DNA of 64,000 nucleotides, taken from contig JAPLHB010000131.1 of the NCBI GenBank assembly GCA_026389845.1, positions 62,001-126,000 on the forward strand, written 5' to 3'. Source of the DNA: Chloroflexota bacterium (lineage in GTDB: Bacteria; Chloroflexota; Anaerolineae; CG2-30-64-16). Numbering within the stretch: position 1 is the stretch's first letter; the number at the start of each line of letters is the position of its first letter. Of the stretch, positions 8,281 through 18,000 are shown one piece after another. The notes beneath the pieces are model-generated. The model was not told the DNA's origin and searched no databases. It saw nothing but the letters and a program-made list of their open reading frames with translations. A program made the position numbers and the translations under genes.

Positions 8281-9917
8281 GGACCGTCCGGCCGAGATCT
8301 GGACGATTGCAGACAATCCATGACAAGCTGCTGGGGCAGTTATACCATGACACAATCGGACACGACATACGTGGCGAAGAACAACAAGGATTGTGGCGAG
8401 TCATCTCAGTGTACGACGAGTCTGTCACATTCGACGCCTTGACCGCCGTGTGTAGTCAGCTTCAGATAAACCCACTCCTCGAGTCTTTGCGAGAATGGTA
8501 CGTCATCTTCTACGACTACGACGGCAAGCTGTACTCTATGCACAAACTGGTACGCGATTACGGGTATGCGCAGTTGACACCAGAGGAAGCACGCGTGTAC
8601 CACTCCTGCGCAGCAGACTACTATCGAGCGCGACCTGCGGCAGATGATGAAGTGCGGACCAGGAACCTGCTAAAGGCGTTCAGCCACTATATCAGCGGCC
8701 GACAAATGGATCAGGCCGAACGACAGTTGCTGGAAATTGCGGATGCCCTTTATGCGCTTGGGGACATTGATTCCCTCCGAAGAGCAATACAAGAGCTTGA
8801 AAATGTTTGTGGCCTCAGACCTATTGCCCCATGGCTTCAGGTCTACAAATCTAGAGTTCTGAACCTTTTAGGCAAGCACCACGACGGTAAACAGGTACTC
8901 GAGCAGCTCTCGACATCAAACGACCAGCGGATCCGGGTAGTGGCTAACAACGAACTGGCAGACGTATTCTACTACGATGGCGACTTCGATCAAGCCATGG
9001 CCGCGTACGCCAAAAGTCGGGCCACCGCGGAAGAGGTTGACTACAAAGAAGGGCGATCTTACGTCCTGCATAGCCAAGCCATGATACACTTCTACCGCGC
9101 TGAATATGGCGAGGCTCTCGATCTCTACAATAAAAGCCTGGCTCTTTGCGAGGAGTTTAAGGATGAGATTGGTCAATTGGAAATCCTCTACAAAAGTGCC
9201 GCTGTATATACGCGGATGGGCGACTACCACACGGCCAAGGAAAGGGCACAGCGAGCTTGCGGAATTGCAGAGAAGTTAAGAAACCCGAGTGGCAGGTCGA
9301 ATGCCTTGCATGAAATTGCGTTCATCGAGTTGAACATGGGTAATCTCGCGACAGCCTTGCGATGGTACAAAGCCGTTTTGGAGATTGACAGACAACTTGG
9401 AGATACGATCGGACAGGCGCACGTCATGCACGATATCGGCAATGTCTACGCTGAACAGGGGGACTACGACGAGGCTCTATCCCAGTACCGGCAGAGCCTG
9501 GAAATCAAGAAACGACTCGGTGATAGAGTTGGCGCTGCCTATACGTTGCACGAGATGGGGAATCTCCACGTGGCAAGAGGCCAAAATGACCTTGCACTTA
9601 AATACTATGTGGAAAGCTTCGAGATCAAGAAGGCATTCGATGATCTTGCCGGTTGCTTCAAGACGATCCAAGCGGTTCAGCGGATCCATGGGCTAGAGGA
9701 GCATGGACAACAACTGGTCGCAACTTGGGGATGCGAAGACCTCAAGAGTATAGAAACTGCGCTTAGAAAGGCACTTGGCGAACGACTGCCGCTGATTCGA
9801 GAATACCTGAATCAGAGAGAGCACAGCATGAAGCGCCACTGGTACTATGTTACAAGACACGGAGATACTTACGTGCGAGCCGAGACGGGTGGCACATCGG
9901 ATCAAACAGGAGGATAG
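8277..9917 (+). CDS. TPR-repeat protein, apparent C-terminal part of a STAND NTPase
   Basis: A 546-residue protein. Residues ~12-115 resemble the winged-helix region that follows the NTPase in NB-ARC/STAND proteins (LLESLREWYVIFYDYDGKLYSMHKLVRDY). Residues ~200-480 hold at least six ~40-residue tetratricopeptide repeats. No P-loop is present, so the nucleotide-switch half is missing. Base composition is visibly lower in GC than on either side, and the start ATG sits in the stop region of the GT-C gene, suggesting an inserted and truncated segment. It is followed four bases later by an asparaginase gene whose Shine-Dalgarno lies in this gene's last codons. It may be a remnant or a working TPR sensor; no NTP-dependent switch can be claimed. 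Confidence 0.65.
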   Translation: MRTVRPRSGRLQTIHDKLLGQLYHDTIGHDIRGEEQQGLWRVISVYDESVTFDALTAVCSQLQINPLLESLREWYVIFYDYDGKLYSMHKLVRDYGYAQLTPEEARVYHSCAADYYRARPAADDEVRTRNLLKAFSHYISGRQMDQAERQLLEIADALYALGDIDSLRRAIQELENVCGLRPIAPWLQVYKSRVLNLLGKHHDGKQVLEQLSTSNDQRIRVVANNELADVFYYDGDFDQAMAAYAKSRATAEEVDYKEGRSYVLHSQAMIHFYRAEYGEALDLYNKSLALCEEFKDEIGQLEILYKSAAVYTRMGDYHTAKERAQRACGIAEKLRNPSGRSNALHEIAFIELNMGNLATALRWYKAVLEIDRQLGDTIGQAHVMHDIGNVYAEQGDYDEALSQYRQSLEIKKRLGDRVGAAYTLHEMGNLHVARGQNDLALKYYVESFEIKKAFDDLAGCFKTIQAVQRIHGLEEHGQQLVATWGCEDLKSIETALRKALGERLPLIREYLNQREHSMKRHWYYVTRHGDTYVRAETGGTSDQTGG

Positions 9918-9921
9918 GCAG

Positions 9922-10983
9922 ATGTGTACATCGTTATCATCGAGAATTGTACTGATCACAACCGGAGGCACCATCGCAGGGGTCTATGATCAGACCGGAA
10001 CGATACTTATGAATGCGGACCAGTCTGGCTGGGCAAGCGGCATCTTCGAGTTAAGACCTGAGCTGCGCACTATGGTGCAGATCGAATTCGATAGCTGCCT
10101 GAACGTCTTCAGCGAAGACATGACCCCCACTGACTGGGCAACGTTGGCGCAACGAGTGGCAGACTGGGTCAGCCGTGGCGTCACGGGCATCGTGATCTCG
10201 CACGGCACCGATACCTTGGCCTACACCAGCGCCGCCCTCAGCTACATGCTACCCAACTTGCCAATCCCAGTCGTGGTCACAGGAGCGACAAAACCGCTCG
10301 CCGCCAAAGGCACCGACGCTCTTCGGAATCTCTGCGACAGTGTCGTGGTCGCGGCGCACAGCAGCCTCCGCGGCGTCTATGTGGTGTTCGCCTCAACGAT
10401 TCACGGCGGAACAAGGGTCCGCAAAATGGCATCAAAGAGGCGAGCCTTTGAGAGCATTAACTGCAAGACAGTGGGAATAATTCGCGGACTGGATGTGCAA
10501 ATCAGCAACAATACGCTTCTGCCCGGTCAGGCCGCAGGGCGTTTCACCGCTGATACCAGACATGACCCATCTGTTGCATTTCTCAAGGTATACCCCGGCC
10601 TGGATCCAGCCTGGATTGATCTGGCAGTCGAGAGTAAGAGGGCCATTCTGTTGGAACTTTATGTGGATGGCGCCGCATGTACCCAGGAAGGGAACGCTTA
10701 CTCTTTGACCGAGGGCTTGAAAAGGGCAAAGACTCGCGGCGTGCCGGTGTTCGCAACTTCTCAACAGAAGAGCGCTCTTGACTTGACGCGATACGAAAGC
10801 ACCTCACGACTCCACCGAGCCGGGGTGGTATCTCTCTGTGACATGACAACGGAGGCGGCTCTACCCAAGCTCATGTGGGTCCTGGGACATGCCTCCGAAC
10901 CGGAGCAAATCAAGATGCTCATGTTGCGAAACATCGCCCATGAGCTTTCGGAAGTCATCAGTTCGGACATGCCTTCTCACTAA
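9922..10983 (+). CDS. L-asparaginase / glutaminase-like amidohydrolase, type I/II
   Basis: A 353-residue enzyme of the L-asparaginase family, which hydrolyses asparagine to aspartate and ammonia. The N-terminal catalytic threonine motif TTGGTIAG (~13-20), the second motif SHGTDTLAYTS (~93-103) and a downstream RVRKM lysine candidate are present, so the active site looks intact. There is no signal peptide, so it should be cytoplasmic. The ATG at 9922 is preceded by a strong AGGAGG inside the end of the TPR gene, implying co-expression. Its composition matches the TPR gene and not the flanking glycosyltransferases. Ordinary metabolism or an effector role beside a STAND-derived protein are both possible. 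Confidence 0.85.
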   Translation: MCTSLSSRIVLITTGGTIAGVYDQTGTILMNADQSGWASGIFELRPELRTMVQIEFDSCLNVFSEDMTPTDWATLAQRVADWVSRGVTGIVISHGTDTLAYTSAALSYMLPNLPIPVVVTGATKPLAAKGTDALRNLCDSVVVAAHSSLRGVYVVFASTIHGGTRVRKMASKRRAFESINCKTVGIIRGLDVQISNNTLLPGQAAGRFTADTRHDPSVAFLKVYPGLDPAWIDLAVESKRAILLELYVDGAACTQEGNAYSLTEGLKRAKTRGVPVFATSQQKSALDLTRYESTSRLHRAGVVSLCDMTTEAALPKLMWVLGHASEPEQIKMLMLRNIAHELSEVISSDMPSH

Positions 10984-11017
10984 TGGGGCTTTGTGCAGCA
11001 CTTCGGCTAGAAGTAAG

Positions 11018-12847
11018 ATGCAGCAGATCGAACGCAGATACCCGTATTGGCTGGCCGGTGGAGGGCTGATCGTCCTGGCGCTCCTCCTTCAGCCTGGCTT
11101 GGCCGCGCTGAGCGCGGACGGCCGACTCCAGCCTGCCACGCTGCTGACCGTGACGTTTCTACGCATCTTCCTGCTCGGGCTCGGCGGGGCGGCGCTGCTG
11201 TGGCCCCGGTTGAACGACCGCCGCGCCCGGATGCCGCTGGTCGCGCTGCTGATCCTGCTCACGGTGGCGTCGCGCGGCATCCGGCTGGACGCGGCCTACC
11301 TGGATCACCACTCCCACCGGCAGACCGACATGGCGACCCTGGCGCGCAATTTTTACGAGGTTAATCCGAATATTCTCTATCCCCAGGTCAATTGGCGGGC
11401 CGACGCGCCGAACTACATCGAGTCTACCTTCCCGCTGCTGCCGTGGCTGACCGGCCTGGGCTACCGGATCGCGGGCGAGCAGCCGTGGGTGGGACGCGGG
11501 CTGGTGGCGCTCTTCGCCGCGTTGGAAGTCGTGGCGATCTTCGGCCTGGTGAGCCTTTACTGGGGGCAAGCCGCGGGCTTCCTGGCCGCGCTCTTCCTGG
11601 CGCTCAGCCCGATGGCGGTCTATTTCGGCCGGGTGCTCATTGATGACACTCCCTCGATGGCGTTGACTGTGGCCGGGCTGTGGGGCGTCGCGGCCTGGGC
11701 GCGGGGAGGGAGGCGTTGGCGGCTGGCGCTGGGCCTCCTCGCCATCACCTTGGCCTTGATGGTCAAAATCGTCGCAGTTTACGTTTATTTTCCGCTGCTG
11801 GTCGTCGTGTGGCAACGCTACGGCATCTTGCAAATTCGTGCATTTTTCCGCGGCGTCTTGACCGCGGTCAAATCGCCCGGCACGTGGGCGATCCTCCTCC
11901 TCCCGCTGATCCCGACCGCGGCCTGGTACGCCTGGGCGGCCGGCCTGGGCCGGCAATACCTCAGCTTCGGCATCGGCGGCCCGGCGTCGAATGAGACCGT
12001 CGTCAAATGGGGTTCGCTGGCCTTCGTGTTGAGTTGGCCGTTCATCCAGCGCATCGCCGGCCGGCTGATTGAGGCGCTGCTCACTCCCGCGGGGGTGTTG
12101 CCGCTGGCGGTGGGCGTTGCGCTAGCAGTTGTCTGCTTCAGGGCAGATACTCATGCCGAGCGCGATATCACGGCGGATAAAAAAGCGACCCGGATTCGAG
12201 GCTTTAGCCGGTCTGGTTGTCAACGGCAGAAACCGGCTAAAACTTCGAATCCAGAGTGGCAGGCCGCTATTTTCAGGGCAGGCACCCTTGTCTTCTTTGC
12301 CTGGGTGATCGGCGTGCTGGCCTACGTCGCGGTCTCGGGCACGGCGCAGTGGATCCACGATTACTACCAGCTCCCCATCGGTCTGGCGCTGGCGCCGTTC
12401 GTCGGGCTGGGGCTGGCGGCCTTGTCGAAATGGCCCGCCGGACGATGGCGACTCGCCGGCCGGACGGTCGCGTTGGGATCGCTCCTGCTGCTGGCCGTTT
12501 TTTCGGCCCGCCTGCTGCCCGAATACTATCTTGACTGGCAGGGCTGGATCACCCACGAAGCCGAGGTGGTGCAGAGTATCACCGCGCCGGACGAGACAGT
12601 CGTGACCATCGTCTGGGACAACGACCCGACGCTACTCTACCACGTGCACCGGCCGGGGTGGGTGGTGGATTATCTCGACCCGCGCGCAGTAGAGCAAGTT
12701 CCGCGCTACCTGGCGTTGGGCGCGGCGGCGCTGGTGATCCAGGAGTCGCAGCGTCCGCAGGCCGCGTACCTGGAGAAGCTGCCGTGGCTGATGGGACTGC
12801 AACTGGTGGAGCGCGGGGAAAAATACGTCATCTACCGGGCGCCGTGA
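11018..12847 (+). CDS. GT-C membrane glycosyltransferase (GT39/PMT-like)
   Basis: A 609-residue polytopic protein of the dolichyl-phosphate-mannose transferase-like class. After the first helices comes an extracytoplasmic loop with DAAYLDHHSHRQTDMA (~89-104), typical of GT39-like enzymes that bind a polyprenyl-phosphate sugar. A second acidic loop motif (LIDDTPS) lies near residue 209. The start at 11018 gives an N-terminal helix immediately. Composite element E is translated in frame at residues ~372-423, between two membrane segments, where a family member would have a short loop. The 3' end is followed by an F repeat. Likely acts on the same envelope glycan as the other GT-C genes; sugar and acceptor unknown. 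Confidence 0.8.
   Translation: MQQIERRYPYWLAGGGLIVLALLLQPGLAALSADGRLQPATLLTVTFLRIFLLGLGGAALLWPRLNDRRARMPLVALLILLTVASRGIRLDAAYLDHHSHRQTDMATLARNFYEVNPNILYPQVNWRADAPNYIESTFPLLPWLTGLGYRIAGEQPWVGRGLVALFAALEVVAIFGLVSLYWGQAAGFLAALFLALSPMAVYFGRVLIDDTPSMALTVAGLWGVAAWARGGRRWRLALGLLAITLALMVKIVAVYVYFPLLVVVWQRYGILQIRAFFRGVLTAVKSPGTWAILLLPLIPTAAWYAWAAGLGRQYLSFGIGGPASNETVVKWGSLAFVLSWPFIQRIAGRLIEALLTPAGVLPLAVGVALAVVCFRADTHAERDITADKKATRIRGFSRSGCQRQKPAKTSNPEWQAAIFRAGTLVFFAWVIGVLAYVAVSGTAQWIHDYYQLPIGLALAPFVGLGLAALSKWPAGRWRLAGRTVALGSLLLLAVFSARLLPEYYLDWQGWITHEAEVVQSITAPDETVVTIVWDNDPTLLYHVHRPGWVVDYLDPRAVEQVPRYLALGAAALVIQESQRPQAAYLEKLPWLMGLQLVERGEKYVIYRAP
12131..12287. repeat. Composite element E with central hairpin, in frame in a GT-C gene
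   Basis: The hairpin arms are GGATTCGAGGCTTTAGCC (from 12192) and the complement ending at 12252. The left flank carries CTCATGCCGAGCGCGA. Both ends show the direct repeat TTCAGGGCAG, as if created by insertion or recombination. Confidence 0.85.
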
Positions 12848-12878
12848 TGCGCCAGGCTCTTCACCGGAACACGGGGCT

Positions 12879-13013
12879 TGTCATTCTGAGCGGCGTTACC
12901 CCGAACCTTTCGCGACGGCGTGAGAAAGCGAAGAATCTCCTTGTACGAAGACGAGACCCTTCGCTGGCGTGATGCCGCAACGCAACACACGGGATCGGCC
13001 CGCTCAGAGTGAC
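12879..13013. repeat. ~135-bp inverted repeat, family F, copy 2
   Basis: Begins TGTCATTCTGAGCGG and ends CCGCTCAGAGTGAC. It lies between two genes and just upstream of the hexapeptide acyltransferase start. Confidence 0.85.
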
Positions 13014-13035
13014 GAAGTCTGCAAAGGATGTACCG

Positions 13036-13695
13036 ATGTCGTTTCGAGACCGCTGGATCGCTTTTTGGATGGCCCACGCGGGGTTGAGCCGCCGCGGCCG
13101 GCTGGCAACGATGCTGGCGACCTGGTCTGCGCCGGCATATAAAGGCAAGCGCGGCCTGGCGCGGCTGAACCCGCACGGTTTCATCTCGCCCCGCGCGCAG
13201 ATCGCCTGCCGCGACCTGCGCCTGGCCGCGTATCTTTATGTGGATGACAGCGTTGTCATCTACGACCGGGGGGATGGCGGTCACGTGACCCTGGGAGAAG
13301 CCGTGCACCTCTACCGCGGCACCATCATCGAGTTGGGGCAGGGCGGCAGCGTGGAAATCGGCGCGGACAGCCACATCCAGCCCAACTGCCAGTTCACCGC
13401 GTTCGTGGGCAGCGTGCGGATCGGTCGCGCGGTGCAGGTGGCGCCGGGGTGCGCGTTCTACCCGTATCAGCACAGCTTCGCGGCCGGCCAGTCCATCGTC
13501 GAGCAGCCGTTAGCTAGCGCGGGCGACATCGTGATCAGCGACGGCGCGTGGCTGGGCTACGGCGTCATCGTGCTGGATGGTGTGACCATCGGCGCGGGCG
13601 CGGTGGTGGGCGCGGGTGCGGTCGTCGTGCACGACGTACCCGCGGGGGCAATCGTTGCGGGGGTGCCGGCGCGCGTGTTGGGGTATCGGGAGTGA
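13036..13695 (+). CDS. Left-handed beta-helix acyltransferase (hexapeptide repeat, WbbJ/maltose acetyltransferase-like)
   Basis: A 219-residue cytoplasmic acyltransferase of the hexapeptide-repeat superfamily, which usually acetylates sugars with acetyl-CoA. The isoleucine-rich hexapeptide pattern is clear in the C-terminal half (WLGYGVIVLDGVTIGAGAVV, then VVHDVPAGAIVAGVPARVLG), the standard family ending. A His in YPYQHSF (~150) could be the catalytic base. The ATG at 13036 follows an AAAGGA Shine-Dalgarno; an upstream GTG at 13009 lies inside an F repeat and is less likely. Neighbouring glycosyltransferases suggest O-acetylation of an envelope or exported glycan. Confidence 0.8.
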   Translation: MSFRDRWIAFWMAHAGLSRRGRLATMLATWSAPAYKGKRGLARLNPHGFISPRAQIACRDLRLAAYLYVDDSVVIYDRGDGGHVTLGEAVHLYRGTIIELGQGGSVEIGADSHIQPNCQFTAFVGSVRIGRAVQVAPGCAFYPYQHSFAAGQSIVEQPLASAGDIVISDGAWLGYGVIVLDGVTIGAGAVVGAGAVVVHDVPAGAIVAGVPARVLGYRE

Positions 13696-13700
13696 GGTGC

Positions 13701-15008
13701 TCAAGTGCCTGGACCTGGCCGCATCCACGCCTTCGCCAGGAAATACGCCAGCAGCCCCACGTAGAGCAGGAACCGCCAGTAGCCGCTCACCGGCTCCGCG
13801 AGGACGTAGAACTGCGTCGCGGCAAAGGTAAAGAGCACGTAGACGTAGGGGAAGGCCGGACGTTCAACCAGGTCGAGCATCAACAGGAACATCAGCGGCA
13901 TGAGCTGGTAATGCGTGTCGTTCCACTTGCCGAACACGACGTAGGCCGCGAAAGTGGCGCCCATGGCCGCCCACAGAGGCGCGTCTGGCCCGGTTGGAGA
14001 CCGGCCTGAGCGTCGTTGGCGCAGGGCGAACACGATTGAAGTTGTGGCGATGAGCAGCAGGAAGAACGGGCTGCTGGCCTGCACCAGCAGAGCGTGGATC
14101 GCTGCGGCGCTGCCGGGAGCCAGACGCCGGGCCAGGCCGTCGAGCAGGCGCGGGATGTTGAGGCCATACAGCTCGCGGCGCGATTCCACAGTGAGCAACG
14201 CATAACGGGCCGACTCCGGGTGAGCCAACCAGAAGGGCAGGATGAACGCAACCGGGATCCCGACCGAAAGAAGCACGAACCGGATCAGCTCGCCGGGGGC
14301 CGGCCGGCGCTCCTGCCAGGCGCCCTTCAGCAGCAGCAGGACGAACGGCACGTACGCAAACGCCGCGGTCTGCTTGGCGGCGATCGCCAGGCCCCAGAAG
14401 ATGCCGCTGGCGGTGAAGTTGTTGGCCCGCACGGCCAGCAGGATCAACAGCACGACGAAGGTCTCGTGGTGTCCCATGTAGGCCGACGAGAAAGGAACGA
14501 CGAAGGTCAACAGACACAACAGGAAGATCACCAACTGCCAGCCGCTCTCGCGCCGGTCCGTGCCCGGAACTGCGGGGGATGCTATCCATGCGCCGGTCGT
14601 GGCCGCGATCAAGTATGCCAGCGCCACGTCGCCGAGCAGCATCGGCAGGCCGATCAGCACGTGGAGGCCGGATTCCGGCAGACCGAGCGCCTGCCCCACG
14701 GCCACCCACGGCGTCAGCAGCAGCGGCACGAGCGGGGGATACGTCAGCGCCATGCCCAGCGGCGGGGCCGCCCAAAGCTCGTCCAGCCGGCTCCAGATGT
14801 CCAGCGAGCCGTCGAGGATACGCTGGCAGGCGTAGACATACCAGGTGGCATCGGGCTGGTTGTAGGCGTGGAGGCGCGACGCCATACCGATTGCCACGTA
14901 CAACAGGCCGGCGATGATTTGCCAGCGCCGGCGGGAAAGTAGGGGTGGGGTGACCCCGCCCGTACCGTATGTAATGGAGATGGATTTGAGAGGATTGAAG
15001 TTTCGCAT
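13701..15008 (-). CDS. Polytopic membrane glycosyltransferase (GT87/GT-C-like)
   Basis: A 435-residue multi-helix protein that resembles polyprenol-phosphate-mannose-dependent transferases. Markers are an N-terminal helix, a luminal segment with [15 protein letters not shown], and [12 protein letters not shown], a motif common in GT87-like enzymes. The ATG at 15008 is chosen over a longer reading because a TATAAT box lies only about 8 bases upstream. The N-terminus contains a translated GC-rich palindrome (14940-14965). It is convergent with the acyltransferase and divergent from the first giant secreted protein, with which it shares a promoter region. Confidence 0.7.
   Translation of the reverse strand: MRNFNPLKSISITYGTGGVTPPLLSRRRWQIIAGLLYVAIGMASRLHAYNQPDATWYVYACQRILDGSLDIWSRLDELWAAPPLGMALTYPPLVPLLLTPWVAVGQALGLPESGLHVLIGLPMLLGDVALAYLIAATTGAWIASPAVPGTDRRESGWQLVIFLLCLLTFVVPFSSAYMGHHETFVVLLILLAVRANNFTASGIFWGLAIAAKQTAAFAYVPFVLLLLKGAWQERRPAPGELIRFVLLSVGIPVAFILPFWLAHPESARYALLTVESRRELYGLNIPRLLDGLARRLAPGSAAAIHALLVQASSPFFLLLIATTSIVFALRQRRSGRSPTGPDAPLWAAMGATFAAYVVFGKWNDTHYQLMPLMFLLMLDLVERPAFPYVYVLFTFAATQFYVLAEPVSGYWRFLLYVGLLAYFLAKAWMRPGPGT
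14940..14965. repeat. Palindromic element C, in frame (minus-strand gene)
   Basis: TAGGGGTGGGG opposed to CCCCGCCCGTAC. It is read as [10 protein letters not shown] near the N-terminus of the minus-strand glycosyltransferase. Confidence 0.75.
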
Positions 15009-15023
15009 CGCCTGGATTATACC
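14995..15023 (+). promoter_or_regulatory. Sigma70-type promoter for the first giant secreted protein
   Basis: TTGAAG, a 17-base spacer, then TATACC (15018-15023). The start codon at 15050 follows an AAGGAG site. Confidence 0.55.
15016..15021 (-). promoter_or_regulatory. Extended -10 promoter for the minus-strand glycosyltransferase, possibly leaderless
   Basis: Reads TGG-TATAAT on the minus strand and overlaps the plus-strand -10. The predicted transcript start falls at about 15009 and the ATG is at 15008, so the mRNA may lack a leader. No good -35 is visible. Confidence 0.45.
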
Positions 15024-15049
15024 ATGACAACCCCAATCAAGGAGTAACC

Positions 15050-18000
15050 ATGCAGTCATCAGACACACGTCAAACCAAATCGAGATCACGCTTGTCGAGA
15101 ATCGGTCCCATTTACGGCCTGGCGACCCTGGCCGTTTTCGTCCTGCTGGCCGTCGGCCTGGGGCGCGCCCCGGCGGCGGCCGTGGCCGCGCCGGCTGCGC
15201 CCGGCAGCATTGTAGACGTCACAACCGGCAGCACCTACTACTTCAACTGGCAGAACTACGCTAACGAAGGCACCCAGCTCCGCCTGCAAGTGCCGATCAG
15301 CTACAGCGCGAGCATCTCCACGCCGCTGGTGATCGTGCTGCACGATTACGGCCAGACCCGCCTGAACGCGGTCGCGGATTTCGCAGGCGCGGCGCAGGCC
15401 AAGGGGTGGCTGCTGGCCGCGCCCGAGATGCACGGCGAGGTCAACACCGCGCCCGACGTGGGCGTACAGGTGATGGGTTCTCGCGCCTCGCAGTGGGACG
15501 TGCTCGACACGCTCAACTTCATGAAGACGTACTACAACGTAGACCCGACGCGCGTCTACCTGGTGGGCTACGGCATGGGCGGCATGACCGCGCAGATCGC
15601 CGCGGCCAAGTGGCCCCATCTGTTCGCCGGCGTGGTCGCCGACAGCAGCCCGTCCAACCTCATTGAATGGGAATATGACACCCGTCCCGGCAAGCCGACG
15701 TCGAACGCCGATATCAACGCCGCCATCCAGAATGAGCTGGCCGCGTTCGACCCGACCGACCACACGCTGGTCATGCCACGCCGGCCTTTCGCCTACCACT
15801 TCGAGGCCGAGCGCCGCTCGCCAAGCGACTTCGCGACGAACTTGAAACACGTCCCGCTGCTGCTGCTGCATCCTCAGAACGACGTCACGGTCGGCCTGAC
15901 GGCCGCGCAGATCATGTACCAGGAGGTGTTGCTCGCAAACCCCGACCGCCTGGAACTGGTGATCTATCCGGGCGTCCACGGCGACCGCTATCCGAGCTTC
16001 GCCAGCTATAGCCTCGATTGGCTGGGTCAGGTCACCCGGTCGCCCAACTATGTGCCAGCGCACAACCCCTTCTCACGCGACGAAAGCGGCCGGCATTTCT
16101 GGATGGGCGTACAGCTCTCGTCCGATGCGGTCTGGGTAGACCCTTCCACCTTCGCGCTGCACACCGAAGCCCACTGGACGACGGTGAACGATGCGACCTT
16201 TGACGCCGCGGCGAAGATCATCAACGCGGACCTCGAGAACATCGGTCCGATGACCGGCGACCCCAACAGCTACGGCGCCTACCCACTGACCGATCCCACC
16301 GTACAGGTGATCTTCTACCTGGATCAGATCGGTCTGCCGGGCAACGGTACGTATGTCGTCGAACGCATCAACAAAGACACCGGCGAGTTTGTCCCAGCCT
16401 TTGCCACCGCGACGAACGGCCAACTGCGGGTCTCTATCCCGCTCGGCGCTTTCGCCTTCCGCATCGCCTACGGCAACGTCATGCCGACCTACCAGACCGT
16501 CACGCTCCAACAAGGGTTGGACGGGTACGCCGGCGCGGCCGATACCTACCTCAACGGATGGGCGCCCGACAGCAGCTATGGCGCCGAGTCGTTGATGTGG
16601 CTCCATCACGAGTATGCCGACCCGACCCAGAAGCCGCTGCTGCGCTTCAACCTGGGCACTCTGCCCGCCAACGCACAGGTGCGCTTCGGCATCCTCAGCG
16701 TCAAGACGGTGGACGTGCCGGGCAACATCAACCGACCCGCCGTGGACGCCTATCAGATGAACAGGTTGTGGGATGAGCTACAGGCTACCTTCAACCGGCC
16801 GCGCGCCAGCGAGACCTGGAGCGCCCCCGGCGCCGAAGGCGTGCCGGGCGATCGCTCTGGGACCAAAACCGACACTCGCTATGTCTACGCGGCCAGCCCG
16901 GCGCGTTGGGGCTACGACGTTTCGCCCCTGGTGCGCGCCTGGCTGACCAGCCCCGCGACCAATTTCGGCGTCATACTGCGCTCAGCTCCGGCCCTCGCCG
17001 CTCTGCGGGGGGAAAACGATACCTTCTCCATCGCCTCGGCGACCTACTACAACGTGCCCGACCGCCCCAAGCTGATCGTCGTCTACACCTTGCCCGGCGG
17101 GCCTGGGGTGACACCGACCGCGACAGCCACCGTCACCGACGGCCCCTCGCCGTCACCGACTGCGACGCCGACCGCGACGATCACGCCGGTCGCCCTGCCG
17201 GTCACTCCTACGCCGGCCGTCACGCCGTCGTGGAAGATGGTGCACAGCGCGCCCGGCGTCTTCTGGCAGGATGTGGATTTCGCAGGGAAGGTGGGCTATG
17301 CCGTGGGCGGTCCGGATTGGGATTACACCGGTCCGGCCAGCGTCGCCAAGACCACCGATCGCGGCCGCACCTGGGCAAGGACGCTGATCACCCCCAACAC
17401 CGCGGGCTGGATTCGCGGGATTGACTGCAAAGACGAGAATACCTGCTGGATCGCCGGCGAGTTCGGGACCATCCGGCGCACCACAGACGGCGGCCTGACG
17501 TGGCCCGGCATCAACAACCGCGCCGGCTACACCGGCTGGCTCTACTCGGTGCGCCGCACTGGGGTGGGTGATTCGGCTCTGGTCGGCGCGACGTGCGAAC
17601 AGATCTTGCGCTCCGACAACGGCTACGACTTCGACTCGGTCGCGCTCAGCGGCTGCGTGGTGCAGTGGGATATCGCGTGCCCGACGGCCGGCAATTGCTA
17701 TGCGGCCGCCAAGGGCCAGACCATCTATCACACCAGCGACAACGGTCTGAATTGGACCAGGATACAGACCGGCGGCGGTTCATACTATGGCGTCTCGTGT
17801 ACCAGCGCCAATACGTGCTGGATCGCCGGCAGCTACGGCCAAATCTTCAAGACCGCGGATAGCGGCGCCACCTGGCAGCGCCAGCAGCCCGACATCGCGA
17901 GCAACGTCACCTTCAGTCGCATTCGCATGGTTGACGCGCGACACGGTTTTGCCATCGCCAGTTTCATGGACATGAACACCGGCGCGGTCCTCCAGGGCGG

